Below, one piece after another: positions 1 through 11,347 of a stretch of DNA of 64,000 nucleotides. Where the stretch lies: contig OX344750.2 of NCBI GenBank assembly GCA_947034885.2, positions 44,068,821 through 44,132,820 of the forward strand. Direction: 5' to 3'. The DNA comes from Thuidium tamariscinum (Eukaryota > Streptophyta > Bryopsida > Hypnales > Thuidiaceae). How positions within the stretch are numbered: the first letter of the stretch is position 1; each line of letters opens with the position of its first letter. Position numbers and translations under genes: made by a program. The notes beneath the pieces are model-generated. The model was not told the DNA's origin and made no database searches. It saw nothing but the letters and a program-made list of their open reading frames with translations.

Positions 1-2998
1 AATCAAACATATTGAAAGTTGAATGAAAAAATATTTGATTACTTGGATGAATTTCCAAATGTTTGAAATTCATATGTAATTTGAGTTATTGAGTATTAGA
101 CATGCGGGCTATCAAATTATTTTATGGTGAGAATTAACCAAGTAAAATTTGTAGTTTAAGATAGTAAATGATGTAGCATTGATTGCATTTGTCATTTACG
201 ATTTGATACAAAAATTTGAAAATCAAATCATCGAAGTCAAATCTTTCACTGAAATAATGAATATACTTTTGTGTCCACTGAATTATTCAAACAATTGATT
301 TTCTGTGCCACATTTTCGTAGACAATATCAATTTTGATTTCTCTTAAGAGACTTCTAAACAAAAAATTTCACCTCACACAACTATTTCACTTTCTAATGT
401 TCATTGAATTATGGAAGAAATCCTCTTCTTCCAATGTACTAGTAGGTCGTGGAAGTCTCTTATAAGTCTTTAATCAATAAATTACTAAATGCCCAAGGCA
501 CCTAACTTTGGTGTTTGTATAATTTTGAAGTTAAATAAAAAACTTACAAAGTTGTTATTTTTAGTGGTTCTTATTTTTTGGAAAGTCTTCTAAGAAGTCT
601 TATTTTAATGTCAACAATCCAATTTAGAAAATGATTGACAGTGATTTTTCTATTCAAGATTTTGTGCAAGGTTAATCAACTACCCATTACATTCTTCACT
701 TTACGTAGTATTGAGAGTTTTTGAAAATGAGCCTCAAATACGCTTATATGCTCAATTTAGGAGAAAAATGCACGTTCAAAATTCATTTAAACAAATTGTA
801 GATTAGATTTTGAAAAGGCATAAATTGATTGGAATCATGCAGGTTAAGCCCTTTAACCTCGTATTTCTTTGGTCACCAACTTTTCAAATTTTACTTGTGA
901 AAACAGAATACAAAGACTTCACATCACTTTTTATTTATGTCTATTGTTGAAAAATGTACTTGAATTACAAACTTCAATTGTATAGGAATTTATAGACTTC
1001 AATAAGGCTACTAATTTTAAATTAGAAGTATATTTGAGTCATTTTCATCTAATATTATTTCATCCTTGGTAGATGACTTTTTTCAATTTTTGCTTTAAAC
1101 AAATGTTAGAATGGTATACATGCATAGACCCTTATAACCCTTTAGGGAACAACTTTTATTTTATTTTTTGGATGCTGCATCTCCAATTGTGGTGTGATGT
1201 TTTCAAATTTTGTTGAATTAAAATAAGAATAGGGTCATAGGGAGATTCATAGAAAGATTGTTAATATTAAAATGATTTTTTTCCAAATTACCAGTCCATT
1301 GATTCCAACAAACAAGAGCGGCTCTAAAGTTTGTTGCAAAGAAGTGTAAGTAATGAACAACAAATACATGCAATGATTTAATATTTGTAAGACTATTCAA
1401 TCTCAAGGGCTACAGTGAGTGGAAGAAGTAGCTATATATGTATGAACAAATGTAGGATGCCAAATAATCATTTTGATAAAAATTACAATTTGATTTTAAA
1501 ATTTTATATACTACAATATATAGAAAATGATATAGGGTGTTTTTAAATATTGTAGGGTACAAATTAAAGGTGTGCATTAGAAAAAAATTGACTTGGGTCT
1601 TGGGGTATCTCCTTTAATATTCCATTATTGAACCAAAACTCTTAATTAGTGTTGTTATTTTGTGAGTTGGTCTGGTGGTCGCATCATCAATTAGTCTCGT
1701 CGTTAATTACCACGTCACTAATTTGTAGATATTAGATAGGTTGTACTAGGAATGTAATACTAGTCTACCAATCCCATTCCATCTTTCCTTACAGTGAATG
1801 TGTTAATAGTCTCAAAAGTTTCATGTCATGTTTGCAATTAGTGTATTTAGAAGAGGAATGTGTATTTAGAAGAGGAATTTCTTAAATAAAAATTTTCTAT
1901 ATATACTTAAAGTATCCGATTCGGTGTATGTTTAAGGAGAATCTAATTAGGTGTATGTTTAAAAAGGATCTTATATTCTGTAAAAATTGGAATTGGCAAA
2001 ACAAGATATTATAAGAGGATCAATTTTATACAAGCTAATGAGCACAAGTGCGATACTAATTATATCAATTGCACTTCATCACAATAGATTATTTTCATCT
2101 GGCTTAGTGGTTTGAATATGTTCGAATCTTTAATTTTTTAAATGGATTAGTTGATATCATGTAATATCACATTTTATTTGGCAATATTCAAACCGAATTC
2201 AAAACATTAACTTATATAGATTTGGTACAAGGAAGTCCTTAGACCTGGGAAAACATGATGAAAAAAAGAAAAGTTCATTTGCTAATTTGAAACACCTCCA
2301 TCATGAAACATTTATATCTTTCAATCCATAAGAGATATCGTGTATTATGTTTTTCCTATTTGATCTAAGACATGTCTACTTTTTATTTGTTGGATGACTT
2401 ATAGCAAAGCATAAGAGGGTTTTTGAAATCTATATAAGGCCCTTAGAGATAGACATGCACACCTATTTAATGAAGACAAAAACTAGTAGTTGAAATATTG
2501 TGTGAAGTAAAAGTAGAGACTACAATAACAAGGCACTATTACCAAATATTAAATTTGGATAGTATAACATTATATCGATGGTTGTAAAAGAAAATCCACT
2601 AGTGGAGTCAATGTACAATACTATATTATTATCTTAATGGTTGTACAAAATAGTGTTCCTGATTGGATAGTTTGGTGTCATCTTCATGTCCTAAACCCAA
2701 ATTTTAAATGACAAAGCTTCATCATGGTCTCCGTGATCCACCCAATGAAAGCTATTGTCACATGGAAGTACACATTGGAAAAAAATCTTTTCCAATGAGC
2801 ACGTATAGGGAAGTAGTCATCCTCAAGGAGAATATTTAAATACAAAAGCACCCTTCCAAACACCTCTTAGCGGCCCTCTTTAGAACTCAAAAATCCTCTA
2901 AGGCTCTAATGAATGGATTAAGGTTACCAAAGGATTGGTGTATTGTTCAATTATAACTATTTTCCTAAAACTATTAAAGAAGTACTCCGGACATTTAC
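1..2998. repeat. AT-rich repeat-derived DNA, no gene seen
   Basis: No coding region can be supported here; the longest open frames are about 60 codons and look random. From about 480 the sequence matches the first part of the element that starts at 13977 (a TGCCCAAGGC-like end, then a block reading TTGGTGTTT and TTGAAGTTAAATAAAA). The stretch 2240-2390 matches 7690-7830 and, less well, 12330-12420, 13780-13860 and 14330-14460; it contains TTTCAATCCATAAGAGATAT. The region is therefore mostly old, eroded copies of the same dispersed family. I saw no tRNA, promoter or regulatory site that I could defend. Confidence 0.5.
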
Positions 2999-3838
2999 AT
3001 GGTAACCCCTGAATGCCCAAGCCTTTTCAATTTTTATTTATTTTTTCATATTTTTCAAGTGTATTTTGAATATGAAAAAAATATATGAGCTTGTAGTCAT
3101 CCCTAGTGAAGCAAATTGATTTTCTTCCCAAATTATACCACATGGATGTTTAAAGAACTTGTTTATTAATAAGTACACAAATTTTGAGTACAAAATTGCA
3201 TAGGAGTTGTGAGATTATAACAAGAGAGTAGTACATCTTTTATACTTTGTATATTGCTCTTTCCCACAAAGTTTCTCAAATTTGCATATGAATTGTGTTG
3301 GGGGTTGGAGGGGACATAATTAACTACAAAGAGTGTTAGCACACTAAAATGCATTTAAAAAAAAATTAGTTTCACATGAAAAGCTATTGAATTCATTAGA
3401 CAATCCACCTTGCAATTGTTGAAATGCAATTATTTTTTTAAAGTAGAATTTGGAAATAACTCCAAGTCAATAGTTGTATGATTAAATTTTCAATGTTGAA
3501 TCATGGAAACACTTTCTTCTTTCCATTCTAACCATTCTCAAAGCAAATGGATATGTACTATTTCTTAGATCTCAAATCAAGTGAAATTGCATAAATCTAG
3601 GAAATGAAGTAAAATTGGCAAGCTTTACACTTCACTTATGACACATGTATGCCTTTGAAGACCTCTCAATAATCAAATATATACTTTTTACAGTGAAAAA
3701 TGAAAGTTCTCAATAGTTAACCCTTAAAAGTGTCTAATTTTTTTTAAGGTTCAAGGAATGTAACTGCCTATTCAGATATGGGCCTTTAATTTCAGATCGA
3801 CCATATATGGTCGGTTGGGTAGGTAGGGGTTAATACCT
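2999..3838. repeat. Probable eroded TTAA-type element
   Basis: The left boundary reads GTAACCCCTGAATGCCC at about 3002 and the right boundary reads GGTAGGGGTTAATA at about 3824-3836, an inverted pair like the better preserved TTAA-CCCCTAAA ends elsewhere in the window. A further left-type end (TTAACCCTTAAAAGTG) lies at about 3718, so the unit may be nested. The interior is AT-rich and has no coding potential. The pairing of these ends is an inference. Confidence 0.35.
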
Positions 3839-3978
3839 TCAATAATCTTGGTTGGATCCAGCCGGCTGCCTCCATATTTTTAGGTGGCCAAATATTTAGG
3901 GGGGGGGGGGGGGAGGGGGGAATTTCAAATTTATTCCTTTCCTTACCAGTAGGCGCGGTTGCTGTTCTTCTGGAGGCT
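3839..3978 (+). other. Leader shared by two GC-rich arrays, with poly-G tract
   Basis: This ~140 bp segment, containing GGATCCAGCCGGCTGCCTCC and TTTTAGGTGGCCAAAT, matches 7950-8060, where it also lies directly before a CpG-rich array. A run of about 14 G lies at 3900-3914 followed by GGGAGGGGGG. The shared leader shows that the arrays at 3979 and 8060 belong to the same kind of element and are not independent simple repeats. Confidence 0.6.
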
Positions 3979-4430
3979 TTTTAATTGTCGGACCCGCGGT
4001 CGCCCACCCGAGGTCGCACCCAAGGGCGGTCGCTGTGTCCCAAGATCCCCGCCAGGACACGAGGTCGCCTCGATGCGAAGTCGCACCCACCCGCGGTCGC
4101 TGTGTTCCATGAGAGTGGAGTTTTGAACTTCCCGCAAGGATCCGAGGTCGCCCCTACGCGCGGTCGCACCCACCCGATGTCGCACCCACCCGCGGTCGCA
4201 GTGCCAAGATCGGGGCTTCTGAACTTCCCCGCACGACCCGCAGTCGCCACCACGCGCAGTCGCCCACCCGCTGTCGCCCCACCCGCGGTCGCTGTGTGCC
4301 AGGATTCGAAGGACTTGAACATGGCGCCAGGACCCGAGGTCGCCCTACGCGCTGTCGCGCCAACCCGCTATCGCCCACTCGCGGGCGCGCGTTCGCAGTG
4401 CCAGAATCGGGGGTTTAGAAATTCCACACC
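3979..4430 (+). repeat. CpG-rich array 1 of CCCGCGGTCGCC-type motif
   Basis: About eighteen copies of a motif near CCCGCGGTCGCC lie in the same orientation, with the central bases varying (CGCGGTCGC, CGAGGTCGC, CGCAGTCGC, CGCTGTCGC). Spacing is irregular, from directly adjacent to ~40 bp with unique filler. The array is an extreme GC island in AT-rich DNA. Many long open frames run through it on both strands, but they arise because the repeat lacks stop codons, so I do not call a protein. No transposase ORF follows; a LINE-like tail lies directly downstream, so the parent element is probably truncated. Confidence 0.8.
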
Positions 4431-4440
4431 ACACGGTCGT

Positions 4441-4560
4441 GCCTTTATTTTTTCTATTTTTTTTTCTTTTTGAACAAATGGAGAAAATTCCATTGGCACA
4501 GGAACCAGTACATTCAGACTAGGGGCATCAAGCCTTTTGCAGAATTAGGCAGGATTACTC
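4441..4560 (-). mobile_element. Probable 3' tail of a truncated LINE
   Basis: A T-rich run (about 4446-4471) is followed by ACAAATGGAGAAAATTCCAT. Read on the minus strand this is a short 3' UTR ending in an A-rich tail. The same core (ACAAATGRARnnRAATTYCATTG) follows the poly-T of the clearly bounded insert at 48250-48349, so both are likely 3' ends of one LINE family. I could not find a convincing target-site duplication here, and the 5' limit is uncertain. Confidence 0.4.
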
Positions 4561-4817
4561 GCCTACCTCAAATGGGTTGTATTCCTATTTGGAGGTGCTA
4601 GAATATGATTTGACTTTTCATTATTTGAAGAGTATTGATCTTATTCAAACAAAAAGGGGAATTTAATATTTAAAATCCTAAGGCCTGAAATTAAAATATT
4701 TAACCCTTTTTGAATTATTTGCCATGAATCATTTTTTTCCCAACTCCGTACAATTAAGACATAACTTATAAGAGACCATGTCTTCAAGTAGTGATAAACA
4801 AATGAATACAAAAGTGT

Positions 4818-5464
4818 TTAACCCCTGAATGCCTAAGGCTTACTTTGAATTTCTTAGAATTTGCTCTAAATTGGAACAAGATGCAACATTCTTGATAAGT
4901 TGAATAAATTTTCTTTTAATTGAAACTTTAGAAATTTGAAGTAGACATGTTAAAGATCACCTAGAAAAAGAAAACACAAGTATATCACTTCTGGATTGAA
5001 AGATTGTAATGTTTGATCATGAGGGTGCAGAAAGTTTGAAAATCTTTGAGCTCTCTTTTTGCATGTCAAATCTAAAAAGGTGGTCACCAAAACAATACTA
5101 GGTGTTAGGGCCTAAGAAGCATAGCCACAATCAATTTATGGCTTCTCAAAATGTAGTCTAAAATTTTTTGAAATGAATTTCTTGTGTGATTTTTTCTCTA
5201 AGATCTAGTGTATTTGAGGCTCATTTCCAAGAGTCTTTAACACTATGGATTGTCAAGATTGCAATGGGTACCCTTGCATTAAAATTTGAATAGAAAAATC
5301 ATAATCATTCATTTTCAAAATTGGATTATTGATGGTAAATCTAGACTTTGAAAAAAGCCTTCCAAAAATATAAACCACTAAAAATAAATGTTTGTTAAGG
5401 CTTTCATGAACTTCAAAGTTTCTTTGACACCACATTTGAGTGCCATGGGCATTTAGGGGTTAAA
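4818..5464. mobile_element. Non-autonomous TTAA-bounded TIR element (~650 bp)
   Basis: The left end reads TTAACCCCTGAATGCC and the right end, read inward on the minus strand, reads TTAACCCCTAAATGCC, a 15/16 match. The TTAA is at the extreme edge on both sides. The right arm, read on the minus strand, continues into the TGGTGT...TTGAAGTT block also seen at the left end of the large element at 13977. There is no coding capacity. The terminal TTAA may be a target duplication, as in the piggyBac and Kolobok superfamilies, or part of the inverted repeat. Confidence 0.65.
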
Positions 5465-7289
5465 AAACACACAATTCTTCATTTCTGCAAACATCAGAAC
5501 ACTTGTAGATTATTGTGTTGTTTTTATTTCATTTTTTTAATTTAGATTTTCATAAATACTCTTGCAAATCTTCTGTACTTAAGAAAATAAAGTATGTTTG
5601 AAATTGTGAACAAACTTTTGAATTCAAGAAATTACCATTCCAAAACGATGTGAATAAATAAGTAAAATAAAAATCATAAATAATAATTACAATCTAAACA
5701 TACTATATTGAACGTAAAGAAAATTCTTGTAAGAAGATAGTTACAATTATTCTATTTGTACTTTATGTTACAGTGATTTTAAAGGTTCAAATTTAATTGA
5801 AAAATAAGTCATACTGTCATAGTGATAGTGTACCAATTATCTAACTATAGGGATATATTATGTAGATAATCACTTTTGATTGAATTATGTGATTAAATTG
5901 TTATCCTATATTTCATTTTATAGTATATCATTATAATTTTCAAAATTTGAATGAACCCTTGATCCCTTTAGGAATTAAACCTCAAATCTTTAAAAAATTT
6001 ACCTTGGCTAACCTCAAAGTTTACAATTTTCATTTACACATTTCTATACTATCTACTTTGAGATCTTATAGTTAGGTAGGTGACTAAATCGAATTTTAGA
6101 CTTAAACTACACTTTGTTTCCAAAGATGACATTTAGTAAGATTTTGGTAAAGTACAGTTATGAAATTATAGTGATTAATTGTACATTTGTACTCACTTTT
6201 TCTAGAAAATAAAAAATATTTTTTGAAAGATAATCTTTCATGATAAATTCTTTTTTTTCCCAAGGGATGAATTGCGTTCATTGTTATCAAATTTCCAAAC
6301 ATGAAGGCTCTACTTGAGATAAATTTATGTACTTTAGATGAAAAGGTGGATTTGCATCCATTTTCAAACATTCATCCATGACCATAGATGTAAAAGAACT
6401 TCATGATCTTAGTAAAGATTATTTTTTGCTATTGGTTAAAAGAAAGATACTTGTAAGAAGAAAGAATGAAGAACTCCTCACTTCTTTACATGGTTGCAAA
6501 TTTGAAAAGATCCTATTATAAACTTGTATGAATGAGAAATATTACATGTATTGAATACATTTTTAATCCTTCAAGGATGTTGAGGACATTTTTTGTCCTT
6601 CAAATGATCAACTGAACTTTGTATATATTGAAGAATGGATGATCTTCACACAATATTTTCAATGTAACTTCATTGACGAGCGCTATAGCCACACTATTCA
6701 TTTGAGTTCAAGACATTTAAAAATAAATAAGTTTATATGGGATTGTTTTGAACCCTAGAAATGGTACATTGTCTAATGCATTTCATTACTTTTAATTCTT
6801 TTTCTCTTGGGACTTGATTTTGACAATTTGAAAACTTTCTTTTGATTTTGACAAAAACCAATAAATGAAGCTTATGAAATTTAGTTTCTACTATTCCCTA
6901 AAATATAGAAGATCTCCTTAGATTAGTGAAGTTTGAATTTGAATATGTACAAGCACATTTCAAAATATAGAGTGGTACAAAAGTTAATTTACCTTGTAAT
7001 TTTCTACACTATAATTTGCTTCTACTCTTGAAATTTTAGATTTTTGAACCAAGATTTATATTTGATATGGATTTCTCAAATTTTATTGTTAAGAATATAT
7101 TAGTAATATTGATTTTACATTCCATCCAACTAAGCACAACATAAATGACCAACATCGTTAGTGAAGGGGTCCCAAAGAATTGGTAAGGATATTTTCTCAT
7201 GTTTCCCTCCACAACATCATGGCATGATTTTTATTTACATGAAGACTAATTAGGGGAGGGAATGCGGCATGAATGTGTTTCTCATTCTT
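5465..7289. repeat. AT-rich repeat-derived DNA, no gene seen
   Basis: No supportable ORF. At about 6558 a degenerate left-type end (TTAATCCTTCAAGGATGTTG) is followed by GAGGACATTTTTTGTCCTTC; this block matches the right end of the element that closes at 51668, read on the minus strand. The remainder shows no structure I can assign. Confidence 0.4.
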
Positions 7290-8055
7290 TTAACCCGTAG
7301 AATTCGGAGGCACATAAATTTGATTTTTCCTCAATTGCAATGCAAAATAGATTTGATTGAAATTCCTATTTTTACTAGTTCATATTAATGAGAAAATTAC
7401 TAAAGGATGTCTAGTTTAAGCATCACAATACTGATCTAGAAATGATTGGTTATGTTTTTTGGGTTGAAGATTTACTGTAAAGATGTCTATTGCAATCTTG
7501 CCTTTTTTAAGTCCTTAAGTAGGTATCACGGAGATGACTTGTAATTACATTAAAGGCTTAAGGAAAAATGAACTGAAAATTTCTTTTCTATAATTTGTAC
7601 ATAGAAGATTCGGAGAAGGCAAAAATTGATTAGAATTATGTATATGAAACCCTCTGCCTTTTTTTCCACTAACTACTTTTTTAGATTAGACCTGGGAAAA
7701 CATGATGAAAAGAAGAGAAGTTCATTTGGCAATTTGAATACTTCTATCATGAAACATTTAAATCTATCAATCCATAAGAGATATCGTGTATTATGTTTTT
7801 CCTAGTTGGTCTAAGACATGTCTATTTTTAATTTGTTGAATGACTTTTAGAAAAGAATGGATAATTTAAGCTTATGAAAGGATTGGTTTATTGTTGAACA
7901 AAAACTATTTTTCTCAAACAATTTAAGAAATGATTTGGGCATTTACATGTCAATATCTTCAATACTCTTTGGTGGATCCAGCCAACTACCTCCAAAATTT
8001 TAGGTGGCCAAATAATTTTTGGGGGCAATTTCAAGACCCTGAATTTTCTTACTAG
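7290..8055 (+). mobile_element. Left arm of an element leading to array 2 and the 475-aa ORF
   Basis: The left boundary reads TTAACCCGTAGAATTCGG and runs into a block matching the left arm of the 13977 element (CACATAAATTTGATTTTTCC against CACTAATTTGGTGTTTCC). The conserved TTTCAATCCATAAGAGATAT block follows at ~7770, and the shared leader of array 1 at 7950-8055. The order end, arm, leader, array, ORF therefore parallels the hAT-carrying element. I could not fix the right end of this copy; the closest right-type end is at 11346, which pairs better with the left end at 10417. Confidence 0.5.
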
Positions 8056-8300
8056 GAGGTGCGGTCGCCCCACGCGCGGTCGCTGGAGGAGGGAAGTTTG
8101 AACTTCCCGCCCGACCCACGGTCGCCCCACGCGCGGTCGTTGGAGGAGGGGAGTTCGAACTTCCCGCCCGACCCGCAGTCGCCCCACGCGAAGTCGCCCA
8201 CGCGCAGTCGCCCCCTACCCGAGGTCGCCTCGACCTGTACCCGCACTCGCCCCTGTGCGACTTCGGGTGCATAAGCAGTCGCCTCCACCCGCATTCGCCA
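8056..8300 (+). repeat. CpG-rich array 2 of CGCGGTCGCC-type motif
   Basis: About nine motif copies (CGCGGTCGCCCC, CGCGGTCGCTGG, CCACGGTCGCCC, CGCAGTCGCC, CGAGGTCGCC) lie in one orientation. A ~55 bp subunit around 8071-8170 (GGTCGCTGGAGGAGGGAAGT, then GAACTTCCCGCCCGACCC) is present twice. The array ends about 170 bp before the ATG of the 475-residue ORF, so it may be part of that ORF's promoter region. Open frames inside it are by-products of the repeat. Confidence 0.8.
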
Positions 8301-8473
8301 TTTTCGCTTTGTGCACTGCCTGTTACCCACCGTGAAGTGGCTGACTGCGTGTTCAACAACTGTTTTCACTTTTCAGGGGTTCATTCCTCTCCACTTTGTG
8401 CTCTAAGCTAGTGTCTCGTGCAACCCGTCATACATTGAGGTATTTTTAAATACCCACTGAAGATTACAGTTCA

Positions 8474-9901
8474 ATGGATGCCATGAAGAAGAAGGTGAAG
8501 GCCAAAGGAAAAAAACAAAGAAGGCAACGCCACATCCTTCTTGATCCTAATGCGATGGCTTATCCAGGTTGGGATAGAATTCAAGGTGATTCGACCGCGA
8601 CCACTTGTAAGGGATTCATTCAGTGGTGTCACATCGACAAGCTTTTCCATCATTATCGGCACAAGATTCATGTGCAATCGAATGTGGCAAACCTTCATTC
8701 GTGCACTCACGATGCATTTGTGCAACGATGTATTGAAGTTTATCGGTACTTGCACAACACACAGACCGTGCCGAGAAATGAGGTTCAATTGTATCTGTGT
8801 GAGATGGTGTATGCGGAGGTCATCCTGAGAAGAACGGTGGATTGGAGGACCATCAAGGGATCGAAGATGGCCACCATTCCAACAACCAAAGACATTCCTA
8901 GAGCGGGTCCCTCCCCCAATCCAAGAGCAGGGCTAGGAAAAAATCTTTTCATCAAGAATGTAGTGCCTAATGATGAGTATCAGTGGTCACATCACGCGAG
9001 TTCGGATGAAGAGAATGAACTATTGAATGAATTATTGGATATGGCCAAGATGGAAGAGCCACCTACAAAATTGGAAGAAGTGGTGGCGCCTCTTCAAATG
9101 CCATTGCTTGATGTGGAACAAATGTTGGGCATTGAAGAAAAGCTTGAAGTGGAACAAATGTTGGGCATTGAAGAAACGCTTGAAGATACAATTTATGAAG
9201 ACACGAAAGAGTATTACAATGATCATCTCAAGCTACTTCTTCAAGACTTGGAAGAGAAGCAGAAAGAGTTAAAGACTCTACAGGACGAGGCTATGGAAGA
9301 TTTGGGTGATGGGGTTCCAACCCTTCTAGCCCAAATTGAAACTGCTCGAATCCAATTGTCAAAGCAACATGAGGAGATGAAGAACTTGGAAGCGTTTTAT
9401 CTTAGCTTCTATGGTTCTCAAGATGGAGCTTCTAGTTCTACGGTCGATAATCCAATTACAAAGGAAAGGCTTGCAAAAGCCATGGAGGACTCCAAAGAAG
9501 AAGATGATCATTGTGACCGTGAGAAAAGAGGTCTTGAAGAGGCACAATTGAGGTTGACGCACCTTTGTGAGATCACGGACAAAGCCCCACTTGACCGTGT
9601 TGTTGACATGTACGGTTGGGGAGACTTTTGTACACAACATGAGATGACCCCTTTGGAAGTAGAGGAATTGAAGAAGAAATTAGTTGCTTCTCTTAAGGTG
9701 GAAAATGAGTTGCAAGAGAAAGTGGATAAACAAAAGACAGTCCTGGAGATGCAGAAAGCAACTAAGACAGCTTGGTTACGTGGAGAGTGGTGGAAACATG
9801 ACATTCTATCCAAGCTCAAGAGTGAACAGAAGGTGGCTTGGTCCCAAATATTAGCTAAGAGGCAGAAGAGAGAAGAGAAGGGCAAAAAAAATGTTGAGTG
9901 A
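8474..9901 (+). CDS. Unassigned 475-residue coiled-coil-rich protein, probably element-borne
   Basis: I do not recognise this protein. The frame is open for 475 codons. It starts with a very basic stretch (KKKVKAKGKKQRRQR, residues ~5-19), a likely nuclear-localisation or nucleic-acid-binding tail. Residues ~20-125 look globular, with several His, Cys and Trp but no zinc-finger spacing I can name. From ~175 the chain is acidic and mostly helical, with heptad-like Leu/Lys/Glu segments (~210-310 and ~385-470). A 13-residue unit around VEQMLGIEE is tandemly duplicated near residues 215-240. The C-terminus is basic (KRQKREEKGKK). The leader and CpG-rich array just upstream, shared with other repeat loci, suggest an ORF of a mobile element, possibly accessory to a transposase, rather than a host gene. 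No intron is needed. A palindromic TATA-like stretch, GGTATTTTTAAATACC, precedes it at ~8440. Confidence 0.6.
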   Translation: MDAMKKKVKAKGKKQRRQRHILLDPNAMAYPGWDRIQGDSTATTCKGFIQWCHIDKLFHHYRHKIHVQSNVANLHSCTHDAFVQRCIEVYRYLHNTQTVPRNEVQLYLCEMVYAEVILRRTVDWRTIKGSKMATIPTTKDIPRAGPSPNPRAGLGKNLFIKNVVPNDEYQWSHHASSDEENELLNELLDMAKMEEPPTKLEEVVAPLQMPLLDVEQMLGIEEKLEVEQMLGIEETLEDTIYEDTKEYYNDHLKLLLQDLEEKQKELKTLQDEAMEDLGDGVPTLLAQIETARIQLSKQHEEMKNLEAFYLSFYGSQDGASSSTVDNPITKERLAKAMEDSKEEDDHCDREKRGLEEAQLRLTHLCEITDKAPLDRVVDMYGWGDFCTQHEMTPLEVEELKKKLVASLKVENELQEKVDKQKTVLEMQKATKTAWLRGEWWKHDILSKLKSEQKVAWSQILAKRQKREEKGKKNVE

Positions 9902-10416
9902 CATGGTAGTTTTTTAGCATTTTGAGAACCACAACGTTTTTTTGTAATTACATATGTATATATTTGATACCTTTCGGTTTATACATTGTTGATGCTGTGA
10001 TGAATTGTTTAACTCAAAGTTTTCAAATTTGCTAAAGGCATGATTGATTGCAAGTAATTGGTGAGCAATTTTCAAAAATTCATTGCTTGGATATGTAGGA
10101 GATAAGAATTATTTCTATGCACAACATTGGTTTAGAATTGCATCTCCAAGAATGCTTTGGAATACATGTGTTTACATTTGTATATTGGGATAATTCCATT
10201 CTAATTTCCATATCAAAGTTTTCTCTCTAATACAATCACTTTTTGCACATCACATGGTGATTTGTTTGTAAATTTGAATGTGATGGTCTTATTACATAGA
10301 AAAAATGAATTTAACAAATGTAACATCCATCTCTTCAAAGTTTGGTTATATGTGACACTCTCACAGTACTCATTGACATGTCAATGATCCTATTATTGTT
10401 CTTGAATGGGATGTCT
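9902..10416. other. Downstream AT-rich DNA, no feature seen
   Basis: This is probably 3' UTR and flank of the 475-residue ORF. I see no polyadenylation signal I would defend, no repeat boundary before 10417 and no ORF. Confidence 0.4.
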
Positions 10417-11347
10417 ATTAACCCCCAAAGGACTGAGGCATTTTGTGGCTTGAAACCACTCAAAACTGCCATGTTTGCTACTTCCTCCCAAGAAAACAAC
10501 TAAAAAAAAAATTAGAATCTAACTATAGGATCTTGTAAATTACTTGTTTGAGATCATGTGGTAAAAATTTCATGAAGTTTGACTACACTGATTGGAAGAT
10601 ATTAGCATTCAAAATTGTCCAAATAAGTTTTTTTGAACTCTACTTACAATTTCAGATGACTTTGATTGCCATTTGTATAATTTTTTTGCAATATGGAGTA
10701 TGAAGTTAAAATTTTTTATATTGAACATTTGAGTTGAGGATTAGGGAAAATTTTTAAAAAGAAAAACTACTTGATTTTTATTCATGAAAAAATTGTGAAG
10801 CAAAAGTAGGTCCAAGATTGAATAAAACAGTAAGTGCTTAACAACTTTAAGATGTAATTGGAAAACTATGATCCCAACGGTGAGCTTGTTCTTGCAAACA
10901 TCCTGAACTCTATCAAAAATTAAAATTAGGAAAATTTGGAAAATTGTATTCAAAAATACATTCTATAAGTTATTTTTTTAAGAAGGTGCTTAGATTGCCC
11001 AAAATACAAGATTGTCCACAAGACCATCACTTTTTCATTATTAGTCCAAATGAAATCAACCAAAGCTTCAAATGTAGAAAAACAATATAATCTTAGAGAG
11101 AAAAAATTAAAAATTAAAAACAATGTTTATTGTGTTTTTTTTGGGCTTAGTGAACTATTGTTTGGACTTGGAATGGCATAACTTTTGCTTCGAAGCACCA
11201 ATTGAAATAAAGATTATATTTTTGGAAAGCTAATCTGATTTCCTATCTTCAAAAGAAGTTAAAAAAACCATAGCAAAAATCAAGTCACACAAGCCTGCCC
11301 GAAATTCCAAGTGTCCCCCGAGGGGACTTTAGTCCTTTAGGGGTTAA
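10417..11347. mobile_element. Non-autonomous TTAA-bounded TIR element (~930 bp)
   Basis: The left end reads TATTAACCCCCAAAGGACTG and the right end, read inward on the minus strand, reads TATTAACCCCTAAAGGACTA. They match at 18 of 20 positions, the best terminal inverted repeat of this family in the window. The bases outside do not match between the two sides, while TTAA is kept at both, which fits a TTAA target duplication. The interior is AT-rich without coding capacity. It lies directly after the 475-residue ORF locus. Confidence 0.7.

Noticed and set aside
2098-2130. tRNA-like boxes TGGCTTAGTGG and GTTCGAATC
   Set aside because: The two boxes are only ~10 bp apart, too close for a tRNA or tRNA-derived SINE, and no cloverleaf can be formed.
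3979-4430. Spaced short repeats resembling a CRISPR array
   Set aside because: Repeat units are degenerate, spacing is irregular, there are no Cas genes, and the setting is a plant nuclear genome.
3896-4473. Several open frames of 64-162 codons on both strands
   Set aside because: They exist because the CpG-rich repeat unit lacks stop codons. Residues are low-complexity and differ by frame without any conserved domain. The same applies to frames at 7888-8369, 14458-14955 and 19784-20312.
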